A DNA stretch of 64,000 nucleotides from Pseudomonas viridiflava (GTDB taxonomy: Bacteria; Pseudomonadota; Gammaproteobacteria; Pseudomonadales; Pseudomonadaceae): contig NZ_UTKY01000115.1 of NCBI RefSeq assembly GCF_900583165.1, positions 1 through 64,000 on the forward strand. The letters are read 5' to 3'. Shown one piece after another: positions 16,488 to 25,486 of the stretch. Position 1 is the stretch's first letter. Each line of letters opens with the position of its first letter. The notes below the pieces were generated by a model. It was not told where the DNA came from. It worked only from the letters and a program-made list of their open reading frames with translations, and made no database searches. A program made the position numbers and the translations under genes.

Positions 16488-18578
16488 ATGCCGTCTCGAA
16501 GAATCGCCCCCTTGGCTGGCCTGGCCTTGGGTTTGTTGCTTGACCCTGCCTTTGCCGAAGAAAACACCGTGGAACTGGAGACCATCAGCGTCACGACCGA
16601 CGCCTATGAGTCCGCCACCAGCCCGGTCACCGGCTACCGCGCCTCGCGTTCCGCCAGCGCGACGAAGACTGACACCGCACTGCGTGATATCCCACAGTCC
16701 ATCAGCGTGATTCCCGCCACTGTCCTCAAGGATTTGGGCAGCACCAACGTGGAACGTGCCCTGGAGTTTGCCGGCGGCGTGTCCAAGCAAAACAACTTTG
16801 GCGGCTTGACCCTGTATGAATACAGCGTGCGCGGGTTCACCACGTCTGAGTTTTATCAAGACGGTTTCAGCGCCAATCGCGGCTACCCCAGCACACCGGA
16901 CGCGGCCAACATCGAACGCATCGAAGTGCTCAAGGGCCCTGCTGCCAGCCTGTATGGCCGTGGAGACCCCGGTGGCACGGTAAATATTGTCACCAAGAAG
17001 CCCCAGCCCGAAGCCTTCACCACCCTGCAAACCAGTGCCGGCAGTTGGGACCGCTATCGCACAGCCCTCGACGTCAACACCCCGCTGGACAGCGACGGTA
17101 ACGTGCTGTCGCGGGTCAACCTGGCGGTGGAAGACAACCACAGCTTCCGCGATCACGTGCAGAGCAAGCGCGTATTCGTGGCGCCTTCGTTCAGTTGGCA
17201 ACTGGACCCGGACACCCGCCTGCTGGTGGAAAGCGAATTCGTGCGCCACAGCTCCACCTTCGACCGTGGCATCGTCGACGCTCCCGGCGTCTCGCGTTCA
17301 ACCTTCCTCGGCGAGCCCAACGACGGCGATATCGACAACCACAACAATCGCCTCCAAGCCACCCTCGAGCATCACCTCAACGACGCCTGGAAACTGCGCC
17401 TGGCCAGCCACTACAAACAAGGCAGCCTGTGGGGTGACGCGTCGGAAAACCGCGCACTGAACGCCGACGGCCACACCCTCAACCGCCGCTACCGCGAGCG
17501 TTCCATGGGGTGGCATGACAGCATCACCCAGCTGGAACTGCGCGGTATGTTCGACATCGGCAGCTGGCAGCATGAACTGCTGATCGGCACCGAATACGAG
17601 GACTACCGCAAGAAAGAACGCGTGACCAACATCGCCGGCCCCTACGCCATCGACCTCTACAACCCGGTCTACGGCCAACCCAAACCCAACGGCTTGCGCA
17701 CCGGCACCGACTTCTTCGAGCAGACCAAAAGCCACGCGTTCAACCTGCAAGACCAGATCATCTTCACCGACCGCCTGCGCGGCATGATCGGCGCGCGCTT
17801 TGAACATTTCGACCAGAGCATCGAGGACTTCACCGGTGCGCCCAAGAGCCACCAGACCCACGACGCCTTTACCCAACGCGCCGGCCTGCTCTACCAACTC
17901 ACGCCAGAAGTCGGCGTGTTTGCCAACGCCTCCACTTCGTTTAAACCCAACAGCGGGATGGACGCCAACAACAAAGCCTTTAAACCTGAAGAAGGCGTGG
18001 GCTACGAGGTGGGAATCAAGAGCGAGTTGTTTGACGATCGCCTAAGCGCCACCATTGCCGCGTTCCATATCGAAAAGGAAAACGTCCTCACCGTCGACCC
18101 GGCCACTAACCTCAACCGTGCGGTGGGCAAGGCCCGCAGCAGAGGTGTAGACCTGCAACTGAGTGGGCAAGTGACAGAGGCGGTGCGGGTGATCGGGGCC
18201 TTTGCCTACATCGATGCCGAAGTGACCAAGGGCGATGAAACCATCCCTACCGGCAGCCGGATACTCGGCGTGGCCAAGCGCAGCGGCAGTCTGTTGGGGG
18301 TGTATGAGTTTCAGGATGGGATGTTGCGTGGGTCTGATCTAGGTGCAGCGTTTACGTATGTGGGGGATCGTTCGGGTGAGGCGGGCAAAAGCTTTGAGCT
18401 GCCGGCCTACCACACGGTGGATTTGCTGGCGCATTACAAGGCTACGGAGAATGTCACCGTGGGCCTGAACCTCAATAACCTGTTCGATGAAAAATACTAC
18501 GAGCGGTCTTACAGCAATTATTGGGTGAACCCCGGTGAGCCGCGCAACTTCACTGTCAGCCTAACCCTCAACCTGTAA
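16488..18578 (+). CDS. TonB-dependent siderophore receptor
   Basis: A 696-residue outer-membrane receptor. The signal peptide ends near residue 23 (LLLDPAFA). A TonB-box-like segment (VELETISVT) follows, then the plug domain (IPQSISVIPATVLKDLGSTN; IERIEVLKGPAASLYGRGDP) and a 22-strand-type barrel ending in aromatic-rich YWVNPGEPRNFTVSLTLNL. There is no N-terminal signalling extension, so it probably does not control an ECF sigma/anti-sigma pair; none is adjacent. The plug resembles the ferric-hydroxamate/pyoverdine receptor branch, but the substrate cannot be assigned. The start ATG at 16488 (MPSRRIAPL) gives a proper signal peptide. Confidence 0.93.
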   Translation: MPSRRIAPLAGLALGLLLDPAFAEENTVELETISVTTDAYESATSPVTGYRASRSASATKTDTALRDIPQSISVIPATVLKDLGSTNVERALEFAGGVSKQNNFGGLTLYEYSVRGFTTSEFYQDGFSANRGYPSTPDAANIERIEVLKGPAASLYGRGDPGGTVNIVTKKPQPEAFTTLQTSAGSWDRYRTALDVNTPLDSDGNVLSRVNLAVEDNHSFRDHVQSKRVFVAPSFSWQLDPDTRLLVESEFVRHSSTFDRGIVDAPGVSRSTFLGEPNDGDIDNHNNRLQATLEHHLNDAWKLRLASHYKQGSLWGDASENRALNADGHTLNRRYRERSMGWHDSITQLELRGMFDIGSWQHELLIGTEYEDYRKKERVTNIAGPYAIDLYNPVYGQPKPNGLRTGTDFFEQTKSHAFNLQDQIIFTDRLRGMIGARFEHFDQSIEDFTGAPKSHQTHDAFTQRAGLLYQLTPEVGVFANASTSFKPNSGMDANNKAFKPEEGVGYEVGIKSELFDDRLSATIAAFHIEKENVLTVDPATNLNRAVGKARSRGVDLQLSGQVTEAVRVIGAFAYIDAEVTKGDETIPTGSRILGVAKRSGSLLGVYEFQDGMLRGSDLGAAFTYVGDRSGEAGKSFELPAYHTVDLLAHYKATENVTVGLNLNNLFDEKYYERSYSNYWVNPGEPRNFTVSLTLNL

Positions 18579-18587
18579 ACACAGCTC

Positions 18588-18683
18588 AAAATGTGGGAGG
18601 GGGCTTGCCCCCGATGGCGGTGTATCAGTCAGTTATCTTTAGCTGACCCACTGCAATCGGGGGCAAGCCCCCTCCCACTTTTT
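18588..18683. repeat. Paired inverted REP elements (REPIN)
   Basis: Facing copies AAATGTGGGAGGGGGCTTGC and GGGGGCAAGCCCCCTCCCAC, ending CTTTTTG on the right. It occupies the gap between the convergent receptor and hemH genes, 9 bases after the receptor stop and 5 before the hemH stop. Confidence 0.92.
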
Positions 18684-18688
18684 GATCT

Positions 18689-19711
18689 TCACTGAGGCGA
18701 GGCTTTTTCACACAGGGTATTGAGCGCCACCGCCCACTGCGGATCATCATTCAAACACGGCACCAACACCAACTCCTCGCCCCCCGCCTCGCGGAACTGC
18801 TCCAGCCCGCGGTCACCGATCTCCTCCAGCGTCTCAATGCAATCGGCCACAAATGCCGGGCACATCACCAGCAGCTTTTTCACCCCTTGCTGGGCCAGGG
18901 CTTCCAACCGCGCTTCGGTGTAGGGTTCGATCCACTTGGCACGGCCCAGGCGTGATTGGAACGCCACCGACCATTTGCCCTCCGGCAAGCCCAAACGCTC
19001 GGCAAAGTCGCGGGCAACGCTGTAGCACTGCGCGCGGTAGCACGTCTTGAGCACGTCGGCCGATGCATTCTTGCAGCAGTCAGCGTCCTTGAAGCAATGC
19101 TGGCCGGTGGGGTCGAGCTTGGTCAGGTGACGCTCGGGCAAGCCGTGGAAACTCAGCAGCAAGTGATCGTAATCCTGCTCCACGTACTGCCGTGCACTGG
19201 TGACAAGGGCGTCAAGGTACTCGGGCTGATCGTAAAAGGGTTGCAGGATCGAGAACTGCACATCGAGCTTTTTGTCGCGCACCACCCGCTTGGCTTCTTC
19301 GATCACCGTGGTCACAGTGCTGTCGGCAAACTGCGGGTACAGCGGCGCCAGAGTGACTTTGCGAATACCTTGCGCGGCGAGACGGGTCAGCACGGTTTCG
19401 ATAGACGGCTCGCCGTAGCGCATCGCCAGCTCCACTGGGCCTTGGGTCCACTGCGTGGTCATCTGCTGTTGCAGACGGCGACTGAGTACCACCAGCGGCG
19501 AACCTTCGTCCCACCAGATGGATGCATAAGCATGGGCCGATTGTTCGGGGCGCTTGATCAGGATCAGCGACACCAACAAGCGCCGCACCGGCCATGGCAG
19601 GTCGATGACATAAGGGTCCATCAGAAACTGATTGAGGTAGCTGCGCACATCGGCCACCGAAGTGGACGCCGGTGAGCCCAGGTTGACCAGTAACAACGCG
19701 TGATCCGTCAT
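18689..19711 (-). CDS. hemH: Ferrochelatase
   Basis: A 340-residue enzyme inserting Fe2+ into protoporphyrin IX, the final step of haem synthesis. The signature LLLSFHGLPERHLTKLDPTG with the metal-site His is near residue 195, and the N-terminus ALLLVNLGSPASTS is typical. A Cys-rich stretch (CFKDADCCKNASADVLKTC) appears about residues 215-233. It lies 14 bases after the TIGR01777 gene, and the pair is probably an operon. Confidence 0.96.
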   Translation of the reverse strand: MTDHALLLVNLGSPASTSVADVRSYLNQFLMDPYVIDLPWPVRRLLVSLILIKRPEQSAHAYASIWWDEGSPLVVLSRRLQQQMTTQWTQGPVELAMRYGEPSIETVLTRLAAQGIRKVTLAPLYPQFADSTVTTVIEEAKRVVRDKKLDVQFSILQPFYDQPEYLDALVTSARQYVEQDYDHLLLSFHGLPERHLTKLDPTGQHCFKDADCCKNASADVLKTCYRAQCYSVARDFAERLGLPEGKWSVAFQSRLGRAKWIEPYTEARLEALAQQGVKKLLVMCPAFVADCIETLEEIGDRGLEQFREAGGEELVLVPCLNDDPQWAVALNTLCEKASPQ

Positions 19712-19725
19712 GCAACATCCTATCT

Positions 19726-20625
19726 TTAGAGGCGGCTGGACAAGTCATCCAGAGCCGCACGCAACTCAGTGAACTGAAAAGTAAAACCAGCAGTCAACAA
19801 GCGCTCTGGCAGCGCCTTTTGCCCGCCCAGCAACAGGCCGGACAACTCGCCTAGGCCCACCTTCAACGCGAAAGCCGGCATCGGCATGAACGCCGGGCGG
19901 TGCAGCACCTGGCCCAGCGTCTTAGCAAATTCGCGATTACGCACCGGGTGCGGCGCGCAGGCATTATAAGGACCACTGGCATCAGGCTTGCGCAGAAGAA
20001 AATCAATCAGGGCGATTTGATCCTTGATATGCACCCACGGCATCCACTGCCGACCATTGCCGATAGGCCCGCCCAGCGCCAGTTTGAAGGGCAGCCACAG
20101 CCGCGACAAAAAGCCGCCCTCGGCCGACAGCACCAGGCCGGTTCGCACCAGCACCACGCGCATCCCCAGGGCTTCGGCACGCTGGGCGGTTTCTTCCCAG
20201 GCGATACACAGTTGGCTGGGGAAGTCGTCCTGCACCGGGCCACTGGCTTCGGTCAATTCGCGCTCGCCGCCGTCGCCATACCAACCCACCGCCGAACCGG
20301 ATATCAACACCGCCGGTTTTTGCTCAAGGCCTTCGAGCCACGCCAGCAGGGTTTCGGTGAGGCTGATACGGCTGCTCCACAGCAGGGCTTTGCGCTTGTG
20401 GGTCCACGGCCGGTCTGCAATGGGGGCGCCCGCCAAATTAATGACCGCATCCACCGGGCCGATAACCTGTTGTAAGCGGTCGACTCCCGACACCTGAGCG
20501 CCGCATACCTTGGTGACCTGTTCCGGGTGGCGACTCCACACGGTCAGGCGATGGCCCTGCGCGAGCCAGTGTTGGCACAGTTGACGGCCGATCAAACCCG
20601 TACCGCCGGTCAGCAAAATATGCAT
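19726..20625 (-). CDS. TIGR01777 family NAD-dependent epimerase/dehydratase-like protein
   Basis: A 299-residue extended short-chain dehydrogenase fold. The nucleotide-binding motif TGGTGLIGRQLCQHW is at residues 6-20; SGSAVGWYGDGG carries the active-site Tyr region, and a DUF1731-type C-terminal tail (PERLLTAGFTFQF) is present. Relatives include YfcH and the plant plastid-division factor GC1/SulA. No substrate is established. It is upstream of hemH and divergent from the FAD oxidoreductase. Confidence 0.87.
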   Translation of the reverse strand: MHILLTGGTGLIGRQLCQHWLAQGHRLTVWSRHPEQVTKVCGAQVSGVDRLQQVIGPVDAVINLAGAPIADRPWTHKRKALLWSSRISLTETLLAWLEGLEQKPAVLISGSAVGWYGDGGERELTEASGPVQDDFPSQLCIAWEETAQRAEALGMRVVLVRTGLVLSAEGGFLSRLWLPFKLALGGPIGNGRQWMPWVHIKDQIALIDFLLRKPDASGPYNACAPHPVRNREFAKTLGQVLHRPAFMPMPAFALKVGLGELSGLLLGGQKALPERLLTAGFTFQFTELRAALDDLSSRL

Positions 20626-20762
20626 GGGACGCTCCTCATGTAACGTTCGCCGCCGATCACTGGTCTATTTTGTAAACAGGGATCATTGGTACCCGGGCGT
20701 AATATTGGTTTAAGCCTCTGCTTTAACCATAGGCTACGCCGTTAGAACAGGAACGCCAAAAG

Positions 20763-20787
20763 TTATACCAAAAAACAATATTGTACA
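20763..20787. promoter_or_regulatory. Candidate MerR/LitR-type operator pair
   Basis: TTATACC at 20763 and TTGTACA at 20781 are spaced exactly 18 bases start to start, the same spacing as two stronger pairs upstream of the photolyase operon. It lies 50 bases before the FAD oxidoreductase start. One of the two half-motifs is imperfect. Confidence 0.4.
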
Positions 20788-20836
20788 GCTATTGGTGTCG
20801 GCGTAGTCTGTGCACACAGGTAAAACGAGGCCCCCC

Positions 20837-21823
20837 ATGACTGTTCCCATCGCGATCATCGGCACCGGCATCGCCGGTCTCTCCGCCGCCCGAGCGTTAC
20901 AAGACGCGGGGCACGTTGTACAACTCTTCGATAAAAGCCGCGGCAGTGGTGGCCGCATGTCCAGCAAGCGCAGCGACGCCGGCGCACTGGACATGGGCGC
21001 ACAATACTTCACCGCCCGCGACCGGCGCTTCGTCAATGAAGTACAACGTTGGCAGAGCAACGGTTGGGTCGAACAGTGGAAACCCCAGCTGTACAACTTC
21101 AAGTCCGGTCAACTGACCCCCTCCCCCGATGAACAGATCCGCTGGGTCGGCACACCGCGCATGAGCGCCATCACCCGCGCCCTGCTCGATGACCTGCCGG
21201 TGGCGTTCAGTTGCCGTATTACTGAAGTGTTCCAAGGCACTCAACACTGGAACCTGCTCGACGCCGACGGCGAAAGCCATGGCCCGTTCAGCCACGTCGT
21301 CATTGCGACGCCCGCGCCACAAGCGACCGCCCTGTTGGCCGCTGCGCCCAAGCTGGCAAGTGCCGCCGCTGGCGTAAAAATGGACCCGACCTGGGCCATT
21401 GCCCTGGCCTTCGACAAACCCCTGGATACGCCGATGGAAGGCTGCTTTGTGCAAGACAGCCCCCTCGACTGGCTGGCGCGCAACCGCAGTAAACCGGGCC
21501 GTGACGCCATACAAGACACCTGGGTGCTACACGCCACCAGCGCCTGGAGCAAGGCCCACCTGGACCTGCCCAAAGAAGCGGTGATCGAACACCTGCACGG
21601 CGCTTTTGCCGAACTGCTGCACAGCGCCATGCCCGCGCCGTCCTTCAACCTGGCGCATCGCTGGCTCTACGCGCGGCCGTCCAACAGCCACGAATTCGGC
21701 GTGCTGGCCGATGCCGACCTGGGTCTGTATGTCTGTGGTGACTGGTGCCTGTCAGGACGTGTGGAAGGTGCCTGGCTCAGCGGTCAGGAAGCGGCGCGGC
21801 GCTTGATCGAGCACCTGCAATGA
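20837..21823 (+). CDS. FAD-dependent amine oxidase/renalase-like oxidoreductase
   Basis: A 328-residue flavoprotein. The Rossmann dinucleotide motif IIGTGIAGLSAARALQDAG is at residues 6-24, followed by the FAD-binding KSRGSGGRMSSKR segment, and a C-terminal GXGD-like element (LYVCGDWCLSGRVEGAW) closes the FAD site. It is related to renalase and protoporphyrinogen-oxidase-like proteins of Pseudomonas; substrate unknown. The ATG at 20837 (MTVPIAIIG) was chosen over one 27 bases upstream. Its stop overlaps the next start (ATGA). Confidence 0.87.
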   Translation: MTVPIAIIGTGIAGLSAARALQDAGHVVQLFDKSRGSGGRMSSKRSDAGALDMGAQYFTARDRRFVNEVQRWQSNGWVEQWKPQLYNFKSGQLTPSPDEQIRWVGTPRMSAITRALLDDLPVAFSCRITEVFQGTQHWNLLDADGESHGPFSHVVIATPAPQATALLAAAPKLASAAAGVKMDPTWAIALAFDKPLDTPMEGCFVQDSPLDWLARNRSKPGRDAIQDTWVLHATSAWSKAHLDLPKEAVIEHLHGAFAELLHSAMPAPSFNLAHRWLYARPSNSHEFGVLADADLGLYVCGDWCLSGRVEGAWLSGQEAARRLIEHLQ

Positions 21824-22035
21824 ACCGCATCAATCCTGCCAAATTGCTGCTGTCGAAGTGGACAGCAGCACGCCCTCAAAACAAGGAAAAGCACTTCCTA
21901 GTCACCGAGCTGTTTCGTGACGAAGAAGGCATCGTGCTGGAAATCGAGCTGCAAGCCGTCATGACCCGGCGCGCCGAACGTCTCGGCTGGCAGACACTGC
22001 AAAACGCCGAAGACTGGAAAATCGGCTGGCAATAG
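21820..22035 (+). CDS. TIGR02450 family Trp-rich small protein
   Basis: A 71-residue protein with three well-spaced Trp residues (LLSKWTAARP, RLGWQTLQ, EDWKIGWQ) matching the TIGR02450 family of unknown function. It starts at an ATGA overlap with the oxidoreductase and is therefore probably translationally coupled. The true start is MNRINPAKL; a longer frame reaching into the upstream gene is not needed. Confidence 0.85.
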   Translation: MNRINPAKLLLSKWTAARPQNKEKHFLVTELFRDEEGIVLEIELQAVMTRRAERLGWQTLQNAEDWKIGWQ

Positions 22036-22050
22036 CGCCCCGTCATAAAC

Positions 22051-22125
22051 TTGTACAAATAATTTGACTTGTACAGTATCGAACCTATGATGAGATTTAG
22101 TTGTACAAGACCACTATCTTGTACA
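22051..22125. promoter_or_regulatory. Two TTGTACA operator pairs around the photolyase operon promoter
   Basis: TTGTACA occurs at 22051, 22069, 22101 and 22119. Members of each pair are 18 bases apart (22051/22069 and 22101/22119). A sigma70 promoter fits between the pairs: TTGACT at 22064-22069, 16-base spacer, TATGAT at 22086-22091. One pair thus covers the -35 and the other the start site. This architecture suits a repressor of the MerR/LitR family; the third gene downstream encodes one. Binding is inferred. Confidence 0.7.
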
Positions 22126-22147
22126 GGAATCTTGCAGAGGTTCGCCC

Positions 22148-23107
22148 ATGTCCAACACCCGCAAACCGAAGATCGCCATCAGCGCCTGCCTGTTGGGTGA
22201 GAACGTGCGCTTCAACGGCGGACATAAACAATCCCTGCTGTGCAGCCAGACCCTCGCCGATTATTTCGACTTCGTGCCGCTGTGCCCCGAGGTTGCCATC
22301 GGCCTGGGCATCCCTCGCGAACCGATTCGCCTGGTAGGCGACCCAGCCCACCCGCAGGCCGTCGGCACCGTACACCGCGAACTCAATGTTACCCAGCCAC
22401 TGGACGAATACGGCCAGCAGATGGCTGCGGAACACACCGACCTGTGCGGTTACATTTTTATGCAGAAGTCGCCTTCCTGCGGCCTGGAGCGGGTCAAGGT
22501 CTATCGCGACAATGGCACCCCAGTGGACGGCGGTGGGCGCGGCATCTACGCCCAGGCGTTCTGCTCACGCCACCCCAATTTGCCAGTGGAAGAAGACGGC
22601 CGCCTGAATGACCCGGTACTGCGGGAAAACTTCCTGACCCGCGTGTTTGTCTACGCCAGCTGGCAACAGCTGCTCGCCGAGGGCCTGACCCGCCACCGCC
22701 TGCTAGCCTTTCACTCGCGCTACAAATACCTGCTGATGGCCCACAGCCCCGCGCACTATAAAAGTCTCGGACATTTGTTGGGCAGCATGACCAAGGGCAC
22801 CCAACTCGACGAACTCGCCACCTGCTATTTCAGCGATTTGATGACGGGCCTGACGCAATGCGCCACCCGCGGCACCCATACCAATGTATTGCAACACATC
22901 AGCGGCTACCTCAAGCAGGTCATCAGCGCCGATGACAAACAGGAAATGCAGACCGTGATTGGCCAATACCGCCACGGCGTCGTGCCTCTGGTGGTACCGC
23001 TGACATTGCTCAAGCACCACTTTCGTCAACATCCGGACCGCTACATTGCACAGCAGGCCTACCTGCAACCGCACCCGGAAAACCTCAGCCTGCGAAATGC
23101 GATCTAG
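22148..23107 (+). CDS. DUF523 and DUF1722 (YbgA) domain protein
   Basis: A 319-residue fusion. The N-terminal DUF523 domain (about 1-150) has conserved Cys (SACLLGENVRFNGGHKQS; MQKSPSCGLERVKVY), which suggests a metal or Fe-S site. The C-terminal DUF1722 domain (about 185-305) matches E. coli YbgA, which is encoded next to photolyase in E. coli as well. AGAGG at 22136-22140 is a good ribosome site. It is the first gene of the photolyase operon and ends on the base before the regulator start. Molecular function is not established. Confidence 0.88.
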   Translation: MSNTRKPKIAISACLLGENVRFNGGHKQSLLCSQTLADYFDFVPLCPEVAIGLGIPREPIRLVGDPAHPQAVGTVHRELNVTQPLDEYGQQMAAEHTDLCGYIFMQKSPSCGLERVKVYRDNGTPVDGGGRGIYAQAFCSRHPNLPVEEDGRLNDPVLRENFLTRVFVYASWQQLLAEGLTRHRLLAFHSRYKYLLMAHSPAHYKSLGHLLGSMTKGTQLDELATCYFSDLMTGLTQCATRGTHTNVLQHISGYLKQVISADDKQEMQTVIGQYRHGVVPLVVPLTLLKHHFRQHPDRYIAQQAYLQPHPENLSLRNAI

Positions 23108-24040
23108 ATGATGAACCCTGCCCTGCTGCAAGAACCTGGCGAAGACATCGCCCAAGCCCTCGAAGACGGCTGGCTGCCCATTCGCGAAGTAGCGCGACAG
23201 ACCGGCGTCAACGCCGTGACGCTGCGCGCCTGGGAGCGCCGGTATGGCCTGATCGTGCCCCAGCGCACGCCCAAGGGCCATCGCCTGTTCAGTGTCGAAC
23301 ATGTGCAACGCATCCACACCATCCTCACCTGGCTCAATCGCGGCGTGCCGGTCAGCCAAGTCAAAGGCCTGATCGATTCCGCCCAGCCGATTCCCGATGC
23401 CGTCGAAAATGAATGGCACGCCCTACGCCAGACCCTGTTGAACGCCATCAGCGGGCTGGCCGAACGTCGTGTTGACGATGCCTTCAACCAGGCCATGGCG
23501 CTCTACCCACCGCGCACCCTCTGCGAGCAATTGCTGCTGCCGCTGCTCAAAGACCTGGAGCAGCGCTGGCAAGGTCAATTTGGCGCGCAGATGGAGCGGG
23601 TGTTTTTCCTGTCGTGGCTGCGCAGCAAGTTTGGTGCGCGCATCTACCACAACAATCGCCAGCTCCACGGCGCGCCGCTGCTGCTGGTCAATCATTCCGA
23701 CCTGCCCCTGGAGCCGCATTTGTGGCTCAGCGCCTGGCTGGCCAGCAGCGCCGATTGCCCGGTGGAAGTCTTCGACTGGCCGCTGCCGGCCGGTGAACTG
23801 GCGCTGGCAGTTGAACACCTGCAACCGCGGGCGGTACTGCTGTATTCGAGCAAAGCCCTCCAGTTGCCGGCACTGACAAAACTTCTGAGCGGCGTCGGCT
23901 GCCCAATGTTGATTGCCGGACCAACGGTATGCATCCATCAGGACGAGTTCGCGGTATTAACCGGTGACACCCCGCAATTGTTCGTGGCCGAAGACCTATT
24001 GTCGGCCCATCAGCTACTGATCCAGCGTGGAATCGTTTAA
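23108..24040 (+). CDS. MerR-family regulator with cobalamin-binding-like domain (LitR/CarH-like)
   Basis: A 310-residue regulator. The N-terminal winged helix is at residues 22-90 (LPIREVARQTGVNAVTLRAWERRYGL). A helical bundle follows, and the C-terminal half has the B12-binding fold seen in CarH/LitR light sensors. Where AdoB12-binding members have W-x9-EH, this protein has W154 with E163-R164; where they have E-x-H-x-x-G, it has E202-P-H204 then L207 in place of Gly. It may thus belong to the B12-independent class reported in P. putida. It sits directly before phrB. The likely operator is at 22051-22125. Confidence 0.85.
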   Translation: MMNPALLQEPGEDIAQALEDGWLPIREVARQTGVNAVTLRAWERRYGLIVPQRTPKGHRLFSVEHVQRIHTILTWLNRGVPVSQVKGLIDSAQPIPDAVENEWHALRQTLLNAISGLAERRVDDAFNQAMALYPPRTLCEQLLLPLLKDLEQRWQGQFGAQMERVFFLSWLRSKFGARIYHNNRQLHGAPLLLVNHSDLPLEPHLWLSAWLASSADCPVEVFDWPLPAGELALAVEHLQPRAVLLYSSKALQLPALTKLLSGVGCPMLIAGPTVCIHQDEFAVLTGDTPQLFVAEDLLSAHQLLIQRGIV

Positions 24041-25486
24041 ATGCATCTGATCTGGCTGCGCACCGACCTGCGCCTACACGACAACACCGCCCTGACCGCC
24101 GCAAGCCAGCGCGGCCCCATGGCGGCGGTGTACCTGATCACGCCCGAGCAATGGCTGGCCCACGATGATGCCCCGTGCAAAGTGGATTTCTGGCTGCGCA
24201 ACCTGCAGCACCTGAGCCAGACGCTGGCTGAACTGAATATCCCGTTGCTGATCCGCACTGCCCCGACTTGGGACGACGCGCCCGCCGTGTTGAGCCAACT
24301 GTGCCGCGAGCTTTCTGTGGAATCGGTGCACGTCAACGAGGAATACGGCATCCACGAAAGCCGTCGTGATACGGCCGTGTCCAAAGCACTGGAAGCCGAC
24401 GGTGTGACCTTTCATAGTTATTTGGATCAATTGTTTTTCCAGCCCGGCAGCGTGCTGACCAAAACCGACACCTACTTCAAAGTGTTCAGCCAGTTTCGCA
24501 AGGTCTGCTACACCCGCTTGCACAGCAGCCTGCCGCGTCTGGTGGCCGCGCCGAAAGCGCAAGCCGCGATCAAGCTCAAAAGCGACCCCGTGCCGCACAC
24601 CGTTGATGGATTTGAACCCCCTAGCGAAACCCTGCGCGCCCTGTGGCCTGCCGGTGAAGACGAAGCGCGGCGTCGCCTTGATGCCTTTGCCGACCAGCAG
24701 ATCAGCTACTACAAGGATGAACGCGACTTCCCGGCCAAACCCGGCACCAGCCAACTCTCGGCGTATCTCGCGGCGGGCGTGGTCTCGCCACGCCAGTGCC
24801 TGCACTCCGCGCTGCAAACCAACCAGGGCGAGTTCGAAAGTGGCGACATGGGCGCCATCACCTGGATCAACGAGCTGCTGTGGCGAGAGTTCTACAAACA
24901 CATTCTGGTGGGTTACCCACGGGTATCGCGCCACCGTGCATTCCGCCCTGAAACCGAAGCCGTGGCGTGGCGCAACGCACCTAAGGATCTGGCCGCCTGG
25001 CAGGAGGCGCGCACCGGCCTGCCGATCATCGACGCCGCCATGCGCCAGTTGCTCGAAACCGGCTGGATGCACAACCGCCTGCGCATGGTGGTGGCGATGT
25101 TCCTGACCAAAAACCTGCTGATCGACTGGCGTGAAGGCGAGCGCTTCTTTATGCGCCACCTGATCGACGGCGACTTGGCGGCCAACAATGGGGGCTGGCA
25201 GTGGAGCTCGTCCACCGGTACCGATTCGGCGCCGTATTTCCGGATCTTCAGCCCGTTGAGCCAGTCGGAGAAATTCGACGGTGAAGGCGTATTTATCAAG
25301 CGTTGGCTGCCAGAGCTGGCCGCGCTGAATAAAAAGGAAGTACACAACCCCGAGGCCGTCGGCGGCCTGTTCGGCGTGGCGGATTACCCGCGTTCGATTG
25401 TCGATTTGAAGAAATCCCGCGAGCGTGCACTGGCAGCGTTCCGCAGCCTGCCATCCCGGGAAGCAGACGGAGGTGTGCATGAGTGA
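24041..25486 (+). CDS. phrB: Deoxyribodipyrimidine photolyase
   Basis: A 481-residue class I CPD photolyase that repairs UV-induced pyrimidine dimers using FADH- and blue light. The N-terminal antenna domain starts MHLIWLRTDLRLHDN. The C-terminal FAD/DNA domain has the strongest signature (ARTGLPIIDAAMRQLLETGW; MHNRLRMVVAMFLTKNLL; GGWQWSSSTGTDSAPYFRIF). It begins immediately after the regulator stop and overlaps the NTF2-like gene by 8 bases. Confidence 0.97.
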   Translation: MHLIWLRTDLRLHDNTALTAASQRGPMAAVYLITPEQWLAHDDAPCKVDFWLRNLQHLSQTLAELNIPLLIRTAPTWDDAPAVLSQLCRELSVESVHVNEEYGIHESRRDTAVSKALEADGVTFHSYLDQLFFQPGSVLTKTDTYFKVFSQFRKVCYTRLHSSLPRLVAAPKAQAAIKLKSDPVPHTVDGFEPPSETLRALWPAGEDEARRRLDAFADQQISYYKDERDFPAKPGTSQLSAYLAAGVVSPRQCLHSALQTNQGEFESGDMGAITWINELLWREFYKHILVGYPRVSRHRAFRPETEAVAWRNAPKDLAAWQEARTGLPIIDAAMRQLLETGWMHNRLRMVVAMFLTKNLLIDWREGERFFMRHLIDGDLAANNGGWQWSSSTGTDSAPYFRIFSPLSQSEKFDGEGVFIKRWLPELAALNKKEVHNPEAVGGLFGVADYPRSIVDLKKSRERALAAFRSLPSREADGGVHE

